The notes under the pieces are model-generated. The model saw nothing but the letters and a program-made list of their open reading frames with translations. It had not been told where the DNA came from and made no database searches. A stretch of DNA of 64,000 nucleotides from Locusta migratoria. Lineage: Eukaryota; Arthropoda; Insecta; Orthoptera; Acrididae. Numbering within the stretch: position 1 is the stretch's first letter; every line of letters begins with the position of its first letter. Below, piece after piece: positions 44,958-55,689 of this stretch. Both the position numbers and the translations under genes were made by a program. The DNA lies in assembly GCA_026315105.1 (NCBI GenBank), contig CM048751.1:336628649-336692648 (forward strand), read 5' to 3'.

Positions 44958-46185
44958 TATTTATTCTACATCTCTGCAAATCACATTTAAGCGCCTGGCA
45001 GAGGGTTCATCGAACCACCATTATACTATTTACCTCCCATTCCACTCTCGAATAGCGCGCAAGAAGAACAAACACCCGAATCTCTCCATTCGAGCTCTGA
45101 TTTCCCGTATTTTATTCTGATGATCATTTCTACCAATGGAAGTCGGAGTCAATATATTTTCTCATTCGGAGGAGAATGTTGGCGATTGGATTTTCGTAAG
45201 TAGCCCACGCCGTAGTGATAAGCGCCGTTGTTTAATGATTCCCATCCCAGATCCTGTATCATTTCCGTAACGCTGTCTCCCCTGTATCGTGACAATACGA
45301 AACGAGCTGCCCTTCTTTGTCCTCCGTCAAACCCGCCTGATAAGGATCCCTCACTGCGCTCCAATACTCCAAATGAGGACGTACAAGCGTAGTATAAGCA
45401 GTTTCTTTAATAGTTCTGTTGCATGTTTTAAGGGTTCTGCCAATAAAACGCAGTCTCTGGTTCGTCTATCCCACGACATTATCTACGTGTTCTTTCCAAT
45501 TTAAGTCTGAAGTAACAGTAATTCCTAGGATTTTGTGGAGTTACGGCCTTCGCTTTTGACTGATTTATCTTGTAAACAAAGTTTAATGGATTTCTTTTCG
45601 TACTCATGTGGACGACTTCACACTTCTTATTATTTAGAGTCAATTGCCAATTTTTACACCATACTGATATCTTATTCAGATCGTTCTGCAGTTGGTTTTG
45701 ATCTTCAGATGATTTTACTAGACGGTAAATGACGGCTTCATCTGCAAACAACCTAAGAGAGCTACTTAGATTTTTCCCTAAATCGTTTATGTAAATAAGG
45801 AACAGCACAGGACCAATAACACTACCCTATGGAACGCCCGATATCATCTCTGTTTTAGTCGATTACTACGAACTGTGTCCTCTCTGACAGGAAATCCCCT
45901 ATCCAATCGCAAATTTGTGGCGATATACCATAACCACGCAATTTGATTAAAAGCCGTTTGTGAGGTACGGTGTCAAAAGCCTTCTGGAAATCAAGAAATA
46001 CGGAATCAATTTGCGAACCCTTGTCGATAGCATCCATCGCTTCGTGTGAATAAAGAGCTAGTTGTGTTTCGCATGAACGATATTTTCTAAATCCGTGTTG
46101 ACCTTGGGTCAATAGATCGTTCTGTTCGAGATAATTCATAATGTTGGAATACAGGATATGTTCCAAACGATACAAAAGCGTTAAA
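44958..46185 (-). pseudogene. LINE-B RT and 3' end, 5'-truncated
   Basis: RT blocks on the minus strand: QGQHGFRKYRSCETQLAL, VFLDFQKAFDTVPHKRLL, SERTQFVVID (45855-46220); LFLIYINDLG and LRLFADEAVIYRL with Glu replacing the second catalytic Asp (45479-45808); then the C-terminus (45149-45364). Frames are broken. It is fused at 46185 to a mariner remnant. Confidence 0.8.
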
Positions 46186-46750
46186 TGTTTGTACCTGTAA
46201 CTGTTTTCCAAAGTAGTCACCAGCGTTGTAGATCCTGTTCCCAGCGATGTGGAAAGAATACTATACCGTTAGCACAGTCTGTTCTGTTGATGGTGGGAAT
46301 GGAGCGGTCTACTGGTTGTCGAATCTCTGGAACAGTTCTGAAGCGAATGCCACGAAGTGGTTCCTCCGCATCCAGAATCTAATCAAAGTCACAAAGACTT
46401 TGGACATGGAGAGCATGGTGGATGGTACAGTACTTCTCAGTCCCATCGACCGAACAGAGCAGCCACAGCTTGCGATGTATGAGCCCGCGCATTTTCATGC
46501 AAAATGATGCGTGGGTTGCACAGTTGCCGCTTATTTCGCAAAGCTGGTCGCAGGTAAGGTTCCAAAAACGAACAGTAATACTGTGCACTGACGGTCTGCC
46601 TTGGAGGATCGTAATGCGTAAGGAAAAGTCCATCACAGCCGTACATGATAATCACCATAACTTTCATCATACTGGGACTGTTGCAAGCCTCTTCAAGAGG
46701 CTGTGTCGTGCTGTGCGAAACCTCTGGCACATTCAATCTTGATCCAACTC
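46186..46750 (-). pseudogene. mariner-like transposase C-terminal half
   Basis: Minus-strand blocks: MVIIMYGCDGLFLTHY, YYCSFLEPYLRPALRNKR and IILHENARAHTSQAVA, the second catalytic block with Glu in place of Asp, then frame-shifted pieces of the HPPYSP region and EPLRGIRF-like end. The first catalytic block is missing. It is dead. Confidence 0.75.
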
Positions 46751-47090
46751 CACTTTTCCTGTTTCGAAAACATAGTCACTCCGTTAAGTTATACCGCTCG
46801 CTCACAAGTGACTGTGTTTCCGTCGATTGTTCGCACGCCGGTGACATGGGTTGGACGAGTCGATTTGCTCGGAGGTAAGCAACGTGTGCTATCAGCGAAA
46901 ATAGTAGATTCAATAGTGTCTCCACAGCAGTGTTGCCACTAGCTCCACACCATCTCAGAGTAACATCCTGGAAATGGCCCAACACTGGGTTGAAACTAGT
47001 TGGATTTCAATAATCTATTTATGAACTTATCGTAAAGGCACTGGGAGTTTAGCTGTCCATGCTGAATGGTGGTGAGCGAGACTTTTCAGC
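46751..47090. other. spacer, nothing recognised
   Basis: No supported feature between the mariner remnant and the SINE. Confidence 0.4.
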
Positions 47091-47285
47091 CGGCCGCGGT
47101 GGCCGAGGGGACTGAGGCGCTTCAGTCCCGGTCTGTACGGCACTACGGTCGGGGGTTCGAATCCCCCCTCGGGCATTTTACTTTCCATTTATTCCTTGCT
47201 TCCTGTAAGGGAAATACCTGCATGACAGGTATCAGTAGTTTGTAAGCCTAGTGACTGATAACCAGTGTAGTTAAGTCCCTAGAAT
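47091..47285 (+). repeat. SINE-A, complete but with altered middle
   Basis: Head GCCGCGGTGGCCGAGGGGAC and GGTTCGAATCCCCC, a diverged middle, and the body block AGTAGTTTGTAAGCC with GTTAAGTCCC. Not mirrored in the nearby inverted arm. Confidence 0.8.
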
Positions 47286-47361
47286 GACATCAAGAGACGA
47301 ATAAACTAAGGAGGTTCAAATAGAATTAGGTTACTGTTCTTACGAGGAGATGAAAAGTCTC

Positions 47362-47563
47362 AAAAAATGTTCAAATGTTTGTCCAGCTTATGGGACTTAA
47401 CTACGGGGTCATCAGTCCCTAAACTTACAAACTACTTATGAACTACTTACGAACTAGGACGGCACAAATATCCATGCCCGAGGGGGGATTCGAACCCCCG
47501 ACCGTAGTGGCCGTGCAGACCATGACTGAAGCGCCTCAGTCTCCTCGGCCACCGCGGCCGGCC
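47362..47563 (-). repeat. SINE-A, full length
   Basis: Tail AATGTTCAAATGTTTGTCCA through head CCTCGGCCACCGCGGCCGGC. Mirror of 51122-51333. Confidence 0.9.
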
Positions 47564-47596
47564 GAACGTCTATTACCGTGAGCAGAGTGTAGTAAG

Positions 47597-47869
47597 ATGT
47601 TTGTGTTCGCGATGTCAATTAACCCACAGACTGTCGTGCGACACCTCCAGCAGCGTTATGGAATGATGACTAATCTGCAACGATTAAATGTCAAAGAATT
47701 AGAGCTCTTTAAAGTCGTCACCGGTAAGCGTAATCATTTGCAGTATTTAGATGTATTATACACGGTAAAAGAAAATACATGGTGTTTCTTTATGCTTTTT
47801 CTTATATCTTTCAACTGCGTTGCAGATATAAGCAATTGCACTGATAAAGACGTGCTGGATATAAAATAA
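47597..47869 (+). CDS. hypothetical 90-codon frame, duplicated in inverse
   Basis: Begins FVFAMSINPQTVVRHLQQRY and ends at a TAA after DVLDIK. Nearly the same frame is on the opposite arm (50816-51082). A GTAAGC donor-like site after the codons for KVVTG could make this a 5' exon. No family recognised. It precedes the transposase on the same strand, so it may be part of that element. Confidence 0.3.
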   Translation: MFVFAMSINPQTVVRHLQQRYGMMTNLQRLNVKELELFKVVTGKRNHLQYLDVLYTVKENTWCFFMLFLISFNCVADISNCTDKDVLDIK

Positions 47870-47941
47870 AATAGCGGGTTGACGTTCGGTGCAGATTTAC
47901 AAGAGGATGACGTCGACGATAACAACACTGCCATTTCACCA

Positions 47942-48060
47942 CCGCCGGCCGCGGTAGCCGAGAGGACTGAGGCGCTCCAGTCACGGTCTGCACGGCCACT
48001 ACGGTCGGAGGTTCGAATTCCCCCTCGGGCATGGATATTTGTGCCTTCCTTCAGTGGGGC
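47942..48060 (+). repeat. SINE-A head fragment
   Basis: GCCGCGGTAGCCGAGAGGAC with B-box GGTTCGAATTCCCC, then a short body that breaks off. Mirrored at 50627-50747. Confidence 0.8.
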
Positions 48061-49004
48061 TTGGGCGTGGAATTGAGTTCGTCAGTGATGGTTAGAGATG
48101 CTATGATGATTTAAAATCGTCCAATAGCACTTTGTCCGTCTCCGTAACAGAAGAATATATGCAACTAGCCATTGCGTTTTGGTAAAGTGGAAAAAAGGGG
48201 GGATCAATCTTTCAGGACCGTCAAGAGAAACATTAAATTAGGCCTATCAAAACAGTAAAGGGATATGCATGTTTGGAACAAATACGTAGAAAACTGTGGT
48301 ACGCACCGTCAAAAGCTTGCAAAAGTAAATTTAATCTGTTTTGATAAATTTAATAGTGCACACAGCGATAAGTTGACGATCCACGGCGTTGACATACAGC
48401 AGTGGGGCGTTCAAGCCGCAATGCAGGTGGGCCTAAAATTTTGAGGCGTCTGCTGGGTGGGTTTACAGTTTCAAGAACAAATATGGTATTGTGTCACCAA
48501 AGATAACTCATTTTACAATAACAAAAAAGTTACGTAACGAAACAGCCATAATTAATGGCTGTGAAAAAATTCGTCGCCGACACCAGAGCTATTATTGAAG
48601 TGGTCGGTAAACGTGATGTTTACAATAGGGATCAAAGTGGATTTAATTTAGAAATGACGTCAGATCGATGTATTGCAAAAAAGGGGACAGAAGATTTCAC
48701 AGTCGTGTAGCACGTCAGCGACACAATAATGCCAACGATATGTGCAGACGGGCATTTACATTCACCTCTATTCATTGTTTTAAAAGAGCTGACCGGATCG
48801 TTGGGCTGCGAGTCAGACAACATTTCTTTCACGCGAACAATATTGTCGTGGTCGCTTCTCCTTCTGGAAAAGTGACAAGGAACACTTACAGCAGTGGTGA
48901 GCAGAGGAGTTTAATAAAATCATCCGAGATGATAACAGATCAGTTTTAATATTTTTTGGAATGATTAATGCTGCATCAGTCACTATTTATAAATATTTTT
49001 ATTG

Positions 49005-49044
49005 GCACGACGCGTTTCGGCAGCATGCTGCCATCATCGGGTGC
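49005..49044 (-). ncRNA. hammerhead-like motif (left arm)
   Basis: Minus strand: stem I GCAC, core CCGATGA, one unpaired T, perfect stem II GGCAGC/GCTGCC, GAAA, palindrome ACGCGT, C, stem I GTGC. This is the type I hammerhead order with a C in place of U4 and one extra base. Confidence 0.45.
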
Positions 49045-49443
49045 ATGTTTACAGTTACTGGTTACATTCTTGATGTATTGTGTTTTGTGTTGTGGATGCC
49101 AGTGAGGTTATGTTTGTACAGTTTTAACCTGTTAGGAAGATCTAGCTATTTTTACAATTATGTTTCATCATTATAGTTTTTGGATTATTGTAGTGTTTTG
49201 TTTACTTACAGTTTAGCTGATGTAAGTAGTTTATCTTAGCTTTTAAGGATCTTTGCATAGTAACCTTCAAATACAAAATGTCCACATGTGTTATAAGTGT
49301 ATTTGTACTATGTGTTGTGTGTTGTGTGTGCCAGACAACAAGTTTATCAAGATTAGCAGGTTAAAACTGTACAAACATAACCTCACTGGCATCCACAACA
49401 CAAAACACAATACATCAAGAATGTAACCAGTAACTGTAAACAT

Positions 49444-49483
49444 GCACCCGATGATGGAAGCATGCTGCCGAAACGCGTCGTGC
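49444..49483 (+). ncRNA. hammerhead-like motif (right arm)
   Basis: Same motif as 49005-49044 on the other strand. Stem II has one mismatch (GGAAGC/GCTGCC); the stem I GCAC/GTGC pair, GAAA and ACGCGT are kept. Confidence 0.45.
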
Positions 49484-50099
49484 CAATAAAAATATTTATA
49501 AATAGTGACTGATGCAGCATTAATCATTCCAAAAAAGCTTATAATACAGTCGCAGACCTCAAAAACATCCAAATAACATGGATAAATTTCAGTTTTAATA
49601 GTTTACTCGTTTTCTGATCATAAAGGTGTGACAGTGCATGAAGAACACGTAGTTGAAAACACCGCAGTTTCCATATTGACAATACTACCCGGTGGCACAA
49701 GATGCTCTCAGCCACTAGATGTTTTTGCCTTCCGCGTGTTCAAGGGTTTTTCCGGAAGTTTACCAACTCCGCACGACTTCTGGGTGTCAGTATGAACTTC
49801 AGTCAGCGTAGCACCATCCTGCAAACGCAGTCGCTTAATCACTGGCAGTTATGTGTAGCAGTGTTTAGGTCGGTGCTCCGGTACGCTTGGTATGGGAGCG
49901 GCTACACCAGTGACCGGCCAGACACTGTGAAATACTGTTTTGACCCTGGTAGAGCGCTATGTTCATTATGTCAAAATGCGCGATTACTAAACGTGCAGCT
50001 TGTGTCGAAGGTCTCTTTGCTCTGAACATTTTTATACCGCGCTTCACAACAGCAGTGGGAACGAATGAGACTGTTTTTCTACAAGCAGGGTAACGTAAT

Positions 50100-50218
50100 G
50101 CCGGCCGCGGTGGCCGAGGAGACTGAGGCGCTCCTGTCACGGTCTGCATGGCCACTACGGTCGGGGGTTCGAATCCCCCCTCGGGAATGGATATTTGTGC
50201 CGTCCATAGTCTTAGTTA
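50100..50218 (+). repeat. SINE-A 5' part, at duplication breakpoint
   Basis: Head GCCGCGGTGGCCGAGGAGAC to TAGTCTTAGTTAGT, where it is cut by the inverted arm. The 11-bp GGTAACGTAAT precedes it (50089-50099) and recurs after the next SINE's tail (51334-51344). Confidence 0.85.
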
Positions 50219-50626
50219 GTAACCCCACCCAGCAGACGCCTCAAAATTTTAGGCCCACCTGCAATGCGACTTGAACGCCACACTGCTGTATGTCAACGCC
50301 GTGGATCGTCAACTTATCGCTGTGTGCACTATTAAATTTATCAAAACAGATTAAATTTACTTTTGCAAGCTTTTGACGGTGCGTACCACAGTTTTCTACG
50401 TATTTGTTCCAAACATGCATATCCCTTTACTGTTTTGATAGGCCTAATTTAATGTTTCTCTTGACGGTCCTGAAAGATTGATTCCCCCTTTTTTCCACTT
50501 TACCAAAACGCAATGGCTAGTTGCATATATTCTTCTGTTACGGAGACGGACGAAGTGCTACTGGACGATTTTAAATCATCATAGCATCTCTAACCATCAC
50601 TGACGAACTCAATTCCACGCCCAAGT

Positions 50627-50747
50627 CCCACTGAAGGAAGGCACGAATATCCATGCCCGAGGGGGAATTCGAACCCCCGACCGTAGTGGCCGTGCAGACC
50701 GTGACTGGAGCGCCTCAGTCCTCTCGGCCACCGTGGCCGGCGGTGGT
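50627..50747 (-). repeat. SINE-A head fragment (mirror copy)
   Basis: Reverse of the head at 47942-48060, including GGGGGAATTCGAACCCCCGA. Confidence 0.8.
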
Positions 50748-50815
50748 GAAATGGCAGTGTTGTTATCGTCGACGTCATCCTCTTGTAAATCTGCACCGAA
50801 CGTCAACCCGCTATT

Positions 50816-51082
50816 TTATTTTATATCCAGCACGTCTTTATCAGTGCAATTGCTTATATCTGCAACGCAGTTGAAAGATATAAGAAAAAGCATAAAGAAA
50901 CACCATGTATTTTCTTTTACCGTGTATAATACATCTAAATACTGCAAATGATTACGCTTACCGGTGACGACTTTAAAGAGCTCTAATTCTTTGACATTTA
51001 ATCGTTGCAGATTAGTCATCATTCCATAACGCTGCTGGAGGTGTCGCACGACAGTCTGTAGGTTAATTGACATCGCGAACAC
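50816..51082 (-). CDS. hypothetical 88-codon frame, mirror of 47597-47869
   Basis: Same frame as in the left arm, differing by a shortened start (FAMSINLQTVVRHLQQRYGM) and few substitutions. No family recognised. Confidence 0.25.
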   Translation of the reverse strand: MFAMSINLQTVVRHLQQRYGMMTNLQRLNVKELELFKVVTGKRNHLQYLDVLYTVKENTWCFFMLFLISFNCVADISNCTDKDVLDIK

Positions 51083-51121
51083 AAACCTCTTACTACACTC
51101 TGCTCACGGTAATAGACGTTC

Positions 51122-51333
51122 GGCCGGCCGCGGTGGCCGAGGAGACTGAGGCGCTTCAGTCATGGTCTGCACGGCCACTACGGTCGGGGGTTCGAATCCC
51201 CCCTCGGGCATGGATATTTGTGCCGTCCTAGTTCGTAAGTAGTTCATAAGTAGTTTGTAAGTTTAGGGACTGATGACCCCGTAGTTAAGTCCCATAGACT
51301 ATACAAACATTTGAACTTTTTTTTTTTTTTTTT
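51122..51333 (+). repeat. SINE-A, full length
   Basis: Complete head, body and T-rich tail (to 51333), followed by GGTAACGTAAT. Mirror of 47362-47563. Confidence 0.9.
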
Positions 51334-51344
51334 GGTAACGTAAT

Positions 51345-51984
51345 TTAATTTTTAGTATCTTTTATGCTTGTATTTTTGTTATATGTAAAGCTGAAATATT
51401 GAAGTGGAGTAAACTTGAAAGAGTTACAGTACATATGTTTCATTTTGTAATATTATTTCCTCCTCAACTCCCTAAGCACTTCAAATTTCACATTTCAGGG
51501 GACTCGCTGTTGTCTCTTCATTACACAGAACATTGCGTTTGGGCACTAAGCGGCCGCAGTGAAGCGGGCTGAGTGAGGAACAACCCGAGCGCGCGAATGT
51601 TTAAGAGCTGTACTTTGAGGAGGCCGTAACTGCGTAGTATCAGAATAATGGCCCAAGTTTTCAAGTGATATCGATTTATACGGTTGATATCTAGCTCATG
51701 TATTTTTTTCTCAAGAAAATATGAGGTCGAGTTAATGATGTTTCCTTATTAGTGCACTTGCTACGAAACCTCCGCAAATCACACGATCACTATTTCATGA
51801 AATTTTTGCTGAAAAAGTGAAATTTCGAAAACTTTACACACGCTGTGTACCCAAAACACTTACTAGAAAGAAAAAAAATCGGGCTTCGGTTTTCGACACG
51901 GTACGATGAAGGCGATGATGGTTTCCTTTCTCGGATAGTCACGGTGGGTGGGGGTGGGTGAGGGAGGGGGTGAAACTTGGGTAT
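51345..51984. other. spacer, nothing recognised
   Basis: Contains a GT-rich stretch at 51940-51975 (GGTGGGTGGGGGTGGGTGAG). No gene supported. Confidence 0.45.
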
Positions 51985-52525
51985 TGTACGACATCCCTGA
52001 GACAAACCGGTAGTCAATGGAATTGAGGCACACTTCATTCCCCAACGAAGGTTAAGCCTAAGCAAGTCATGACAACTCGAAAAGTCATGTGCACCGTTTT
52101 TTGGTACAGAAAAGGCATTCTGCCACGAGGCCAAATAATCAGTACACATGGTTACTGAGAGACCATTAAGAAATTGCGTCGCGCAGTACAGAACAAGCGC
52201 CCAGGATTACTGTCAAAATGTGTTGTTTTCTACACGATGACGCCCGACCTCACACGGCGAATGTGACCAATCAACTCTTACGGAAATTTCCCTGGGACGT
52301 TTTTGATCATCCGCCGTACAGCCTTTACCTCGCTCCTACCGACTTCTTACACCTAAAATCTGTCCTTGGTGGTCAACACTTCAACGACGGTGAGGAGCAG
52401 AAATAAAATGTTATCACATGGTTGAATATACAGGCGGCAACGCTCTATGAAGGATGCTTACAAAATTATGACAAGTGCCTACAAAATTTAGGAAGCTATA
52501 TAGAAAAATAATTTAACAGTTGTAG
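51985..52525 (+). pseudogene. mariner transposase, 5'-truncated
   Basis: Pieces in order: SMELRHTSF, KPKQVMTTRKVMCTVFWYRK, ETIKKLRRAVQNKRPGLLSK, then after a frameshift CFLHDDARPHTA (second catalytic Asp block) and DHPPYSLYLAPTDF (third). A stop follows GEEQK and weak matches run to 52525. The first catalytic block is missing. Matches the D,D34D mariner layout. Confidence 0.85.
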
Positions 52526-52529
52526 ATTT

Positions 52530-53261
52530 TTGTACAATAAATATTTTTTCTGTATCTGTACACGTTTGTTATATACAACCAAACGGAACTTACTTTGTAG
52601 ACATGCCTCCTAGAATATTGCAAAGGAAGACAGCTTCAGTTAGTATGGTGTGTAGTCTCTAAGAACAGTTCGTGTGATATCAGGCGAGAGTTGTGTACTG
52701 CAATGTTGCCTACATAAACGGGGTTGTGAGTGCGGAGGTGGAGCGCTCAGCCAGCCGTAGCGCTCTTGAAGACAGCATGGTGAGTACAATCACAATGGAG
52801 CTACCGCGTTTCCTTCTGTGTGGGAAAATCTATTCCATGGTATGCAATGCTCTAGAGGTGTAAAGGTTTGCTGTTTAGTAGAGAAGTATTAAGAAAAGTG
52901 ATTTACAGAGTCATTATTCCGTGTGCCACGCAAATTGTCTCGGAAATAACAAGTAGATGAACTTGACGCCTTAAAATAGGAATTATAGCAACATACTGAT
53001 GTCCACATTTGGCAGAAGACTTTGAAAGACTGAGTTAGTCTCCGAAAAATATTATGCGACGTATTCAGAAAATGTGTGCACATGTCCGAGAGAAACTGGG
53101 TGTAACGCCATATAGGGTGAGGTGGTACAAATTCGATATAGGTACAGTTCCGATCAACAAATGGTTTCACTCCTTTTGTCAGTCTTGTAGTGTTGGTAGC
53201 GTTTGCCTTTGTGTGGCGTTGTAGTGTAGCAGATTTCTTTTAATTTCATTTTTTTAATGTT
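52530..53261. other. spacer, nothing firmly recognised
   Basis: No domain in any frame. Possibly old transposon DNA. Confidence 0.4.
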
Positions 53262-53483
53262 CATATGTTTTCAAACCTATGGGACTTAAATGATTGGTTA
53301 TCAGTCCATAGCTTACAAACTACTTAAACTAAGTTAAACTAACCTAAGGACAACATACAAACACAAACACACATACACACACGCCCACACCCATGCCCTA
53401 GGGAGGACTCGAACCTCCGACGGTTAGCTAACGCGCGCTCCGCAGCGAGGTGCCCTAGACCACTCGGCTACTCAACCGCGGCA
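53262..53483 (-). repeat. SINE-A, complete, with extra CA repeats
   Basis: Tail, body, an expanded ACACAAACACACATACACAC stretch, then B-box complement ACTCGAACCTCCGA and head end CTCGGCTACTCAACCGCGGC. Confidence 0.85.
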
Positions 53484-53579
53484 CGGAGAATACACCACTT
53501 TGTCCTACAGAGCATAAATTTTTTCCTGTAAACAGTAAGTGAAGCTACTTAGTCTAACGCGCTCTTATAAATCACTAGA

Positions 53580-53650
53580 TAAGGGTGACTGGATTCGCTG
53601 CCAAAAATGCAAAGTTTGGTACCACGAAGTATGAGCTGGTGCCTTAGGGA
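53580..53650 (+). pseudogene. zinc-finger tail remnant of a DDE transposase
   Basis: Reads DWIRCQKCKVWYHEV, a stop, AGA. The CxxC...WYHE pattern recalls the C-terminal zinc finger of some pogo-type insect transposases. Nothing else of the protein is recognisable nearby. Confidence 0.35.
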
Positions 53651-54002
53651 AAAAGTGCATATTATGTGGTAGATATCAGTGATCACAATTGTAACTAGTG
53701 TGGTACATTTCCGATCGATTTTTCTCAGTGTGTAACTTTTTTATCATTATACCAACATTTGTAATTGTCTAATATTTGTGATACATATTCATTAAACATA
53801 CAAGAACAATTGCTATAGTTAAAATTATTTATTTTCTCAATATAGTTCCAGTTAGTATAACATTTGACCGAAATGATCGGAACTGTATCACCTTACCCTA
53901 CATTTAGACATTATTTCTTAGGTCAAATCACATACTAAGCAGTTGGATATTTTCATAAGAAGCGTCGACGATAAGCTAACAGAGCAATGTTTAGATTTGC
54001 CT

Positions 54003-54201
54003 CCGCCGGCCGCGGTGGCCGAGGGGACTGAGGCGCTTCTGTCACGGTCTGCACGGCCACTACGGTGGGGGTTCGAATCCCCCCTCGGGCGTGGATATTT
54101 GCACCGTCCTTAGTCTTAGCTAGTTCATAAGTAGTTTGTAAGCTTAGGGACTGATGACCCTGTAGTTAAGTCCCAGAAGTTCTACAAACATTTGAACATT
54201 A
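54003..54201 (+). repeat. SINE-A, complete
   Basis: Head GCCGCGGTGGCCGAGGGGAC, B-box GGTTCGAATCCCCC, body and tail CTACAAACATTTGAACATT. Confidence 0.9.
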
Positions 54202-55610
54202 ATTTGCCTCCCCCTGCCCTCTCTTTAAGGGCACCTCCATGGATTCCAGCAATTCCAAGGCGCTGAAAGAGCTGTTGATGGCCTGAGTTGCAATAACCTT
54301 GTTTTTGTCATATCAGATGGGTAACCATCTATTATAAGAGTCAATGTGAGATTAATAGCACAGATTATATAACATATGAATCATGTTCCTGGTGAAGCAT
54401 ATGAATTTACTACAATCCACCGCATTCTTCAGCAACAGAATCTATGCGCAAATACATTTGAAATATTATGGACACAGTGGTACAAGCCACAAATTCTATC
54501 CGATCAAGATGCCTTAGGCGTAGATATTTAGAACGTGTTTGGCAGTATGGTGATCTTCTTTATTGTTGTAATGTGCACTGGTAGAATAGGATAGAGTGCT
54601 AGATCAATACTTTAAGAAATGGATTAGCATTATTCGTCACTACTCAAAATCAACCTGTTCCTTAGCTGCAACAAATATCTTGGATTTGTGAATTGTGCTT
54701 CCTGATTGATTTAACAGATCAATGAAACGCTTTAAATACCTCACTCCAATGGAAAGGTCTCATTATAACACACATGTGCTGTAGAATTAAAGACTCCTAA
54801 TGGCGTTGGCTCTGTGAGCAAATCAAGTGCATGCTGGAAACGCAACGCATTTTTGAAGCTATCGCAGGTGCGTGCTTCTCATTATAGTATCTTTGAAAAA
54901 CATGTGCAAATTCTACAAAATCTTCGATACTAGTTGAAATCCAGGTTTCAAATACTGTCTACTACGTTTCAGATCTTTGTAACACTTATTTTCAGCGGAT
55001 GTTAACACTCTTCTCGAAATGGAGCTCTTCAGGTTAATGTAACGATTTGTTGAAGGACAAATATAAACACAAGGATCGCATGGGAGGGATTTGTACGAAT
55101 GTTTCCCAAAACAGATTATCGAGGTTGTATGCACTTGCATCATGGATATTATTCATGTTCAATTCGATTTATAACACTGCACAATTCTTTTCTGTTATGA
55201 AATTAGTGAAGTACAAATTTCGAATTACCTTGTGAGATCATAACCTAACATGCAGTCGCGTATTAAACATATCCCAAACGTTGCATCCTAACATTGAAAA
55301 TTAATTAATGATACAGAAAATGTCCATGCAATTATTTTGTACAGTTTTGCTTTAAATTTTAGAGAAAATAATGTTATGCTGAATGCAATTATTTTGTACA
55401 GTTTTACTTTAAATTGGAGAGAAAATTATGTTATGTTCTAGTTTATGTAGTTTATAACACTGATGTCGTAACATTAAATTATATCTACTACATATTGTAA
55501 TTTTTATGATTTGTGTCCATTATTTAATTAAAACAGTAGGCATTAAAACTATGATACGGTAGGCCTCAGTTGTATTCTGAATACCAGATTGCACACGTAG
55601 CATTGTACAG
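54202..55610. other. spacer, nothing recognised
   Basis: No convincing gene on either strand. A local direct repeat around GCAATTATTTTGTACAGTTT occurs twice near 55330-55440. Confidence 0.45.
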
Positions 55611-55689
55611 GGTGGTACAGATATTTATTTAAAAACTTTGCAGGGACCAGGAAACGTGAATATTTCACGAACATGGGCATCGACTTGTA

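Larger units (their letters stand above)
47362..48468 (+). repeat. inverted pair around transposase, left arm
   Basis: Reverse complement of 50222-51333 with few differences. It contains a reverse SINE-A, a hypothetical frame, a SINE-A head and the start of the transposase. Both SINEs are present in both arms, so the duplication came after they inserted. Confidence 0.9.
48952..49589. mobile_element. palindromic PLE-like insert with 11-bp duplication
   Basis: Arms 48957-49133 and 49357-49536 are inverted copies; the centre (49134-49356) is single-copy. The target duplication CAGTTTTAATA flanks it at 48941-48951 and 49590-49600. Each arm contains a hammerhead-like motif. No protein is encoded. 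PLE terminal repeats often occur in inverse arrangement, which is why I favour that origin. Confidence 0.7.
48270..50030 (+). pseudogene. CENPB/pogo-type DDE transposase, interrupted
   Basis: The DNA-binding part shows SAGWVYSFKNKYGIVSPKIT, the CENPB/Tc5-type HTH (48440-48520). The catalytic part begins VYNRDQSGFNLEM with the first Asp (48615-48660), then TIMPTICADGHLHSPLFIV. A palindromic insert (48952-49589) cuts it. After the insert, coding resumes toward LPGGTRCSQPLDVFAFRVF with the third acidic Asp (about 49690-49740). At the expected second-Asp block the sequence is IVYSFSDHK, with Tyr in place of Asp. Several frame changes are present. Confidence 0.75.
50222..51333 (-). repeat. inverted pair around transposase, right arm
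   Basis: Reverse complement of 47362-48468. It sits entirely between the two halves of what looks like one SINE insertion flanked by GGTAACGTAAT. Confidence 0.9.

Noticed and set aside
54202..55560. Possible P-element or hAT transposase on the minus strand
   Set aside because: A short stretch looked coding-like, but no diagnostic motif could be found and stops are frequent.
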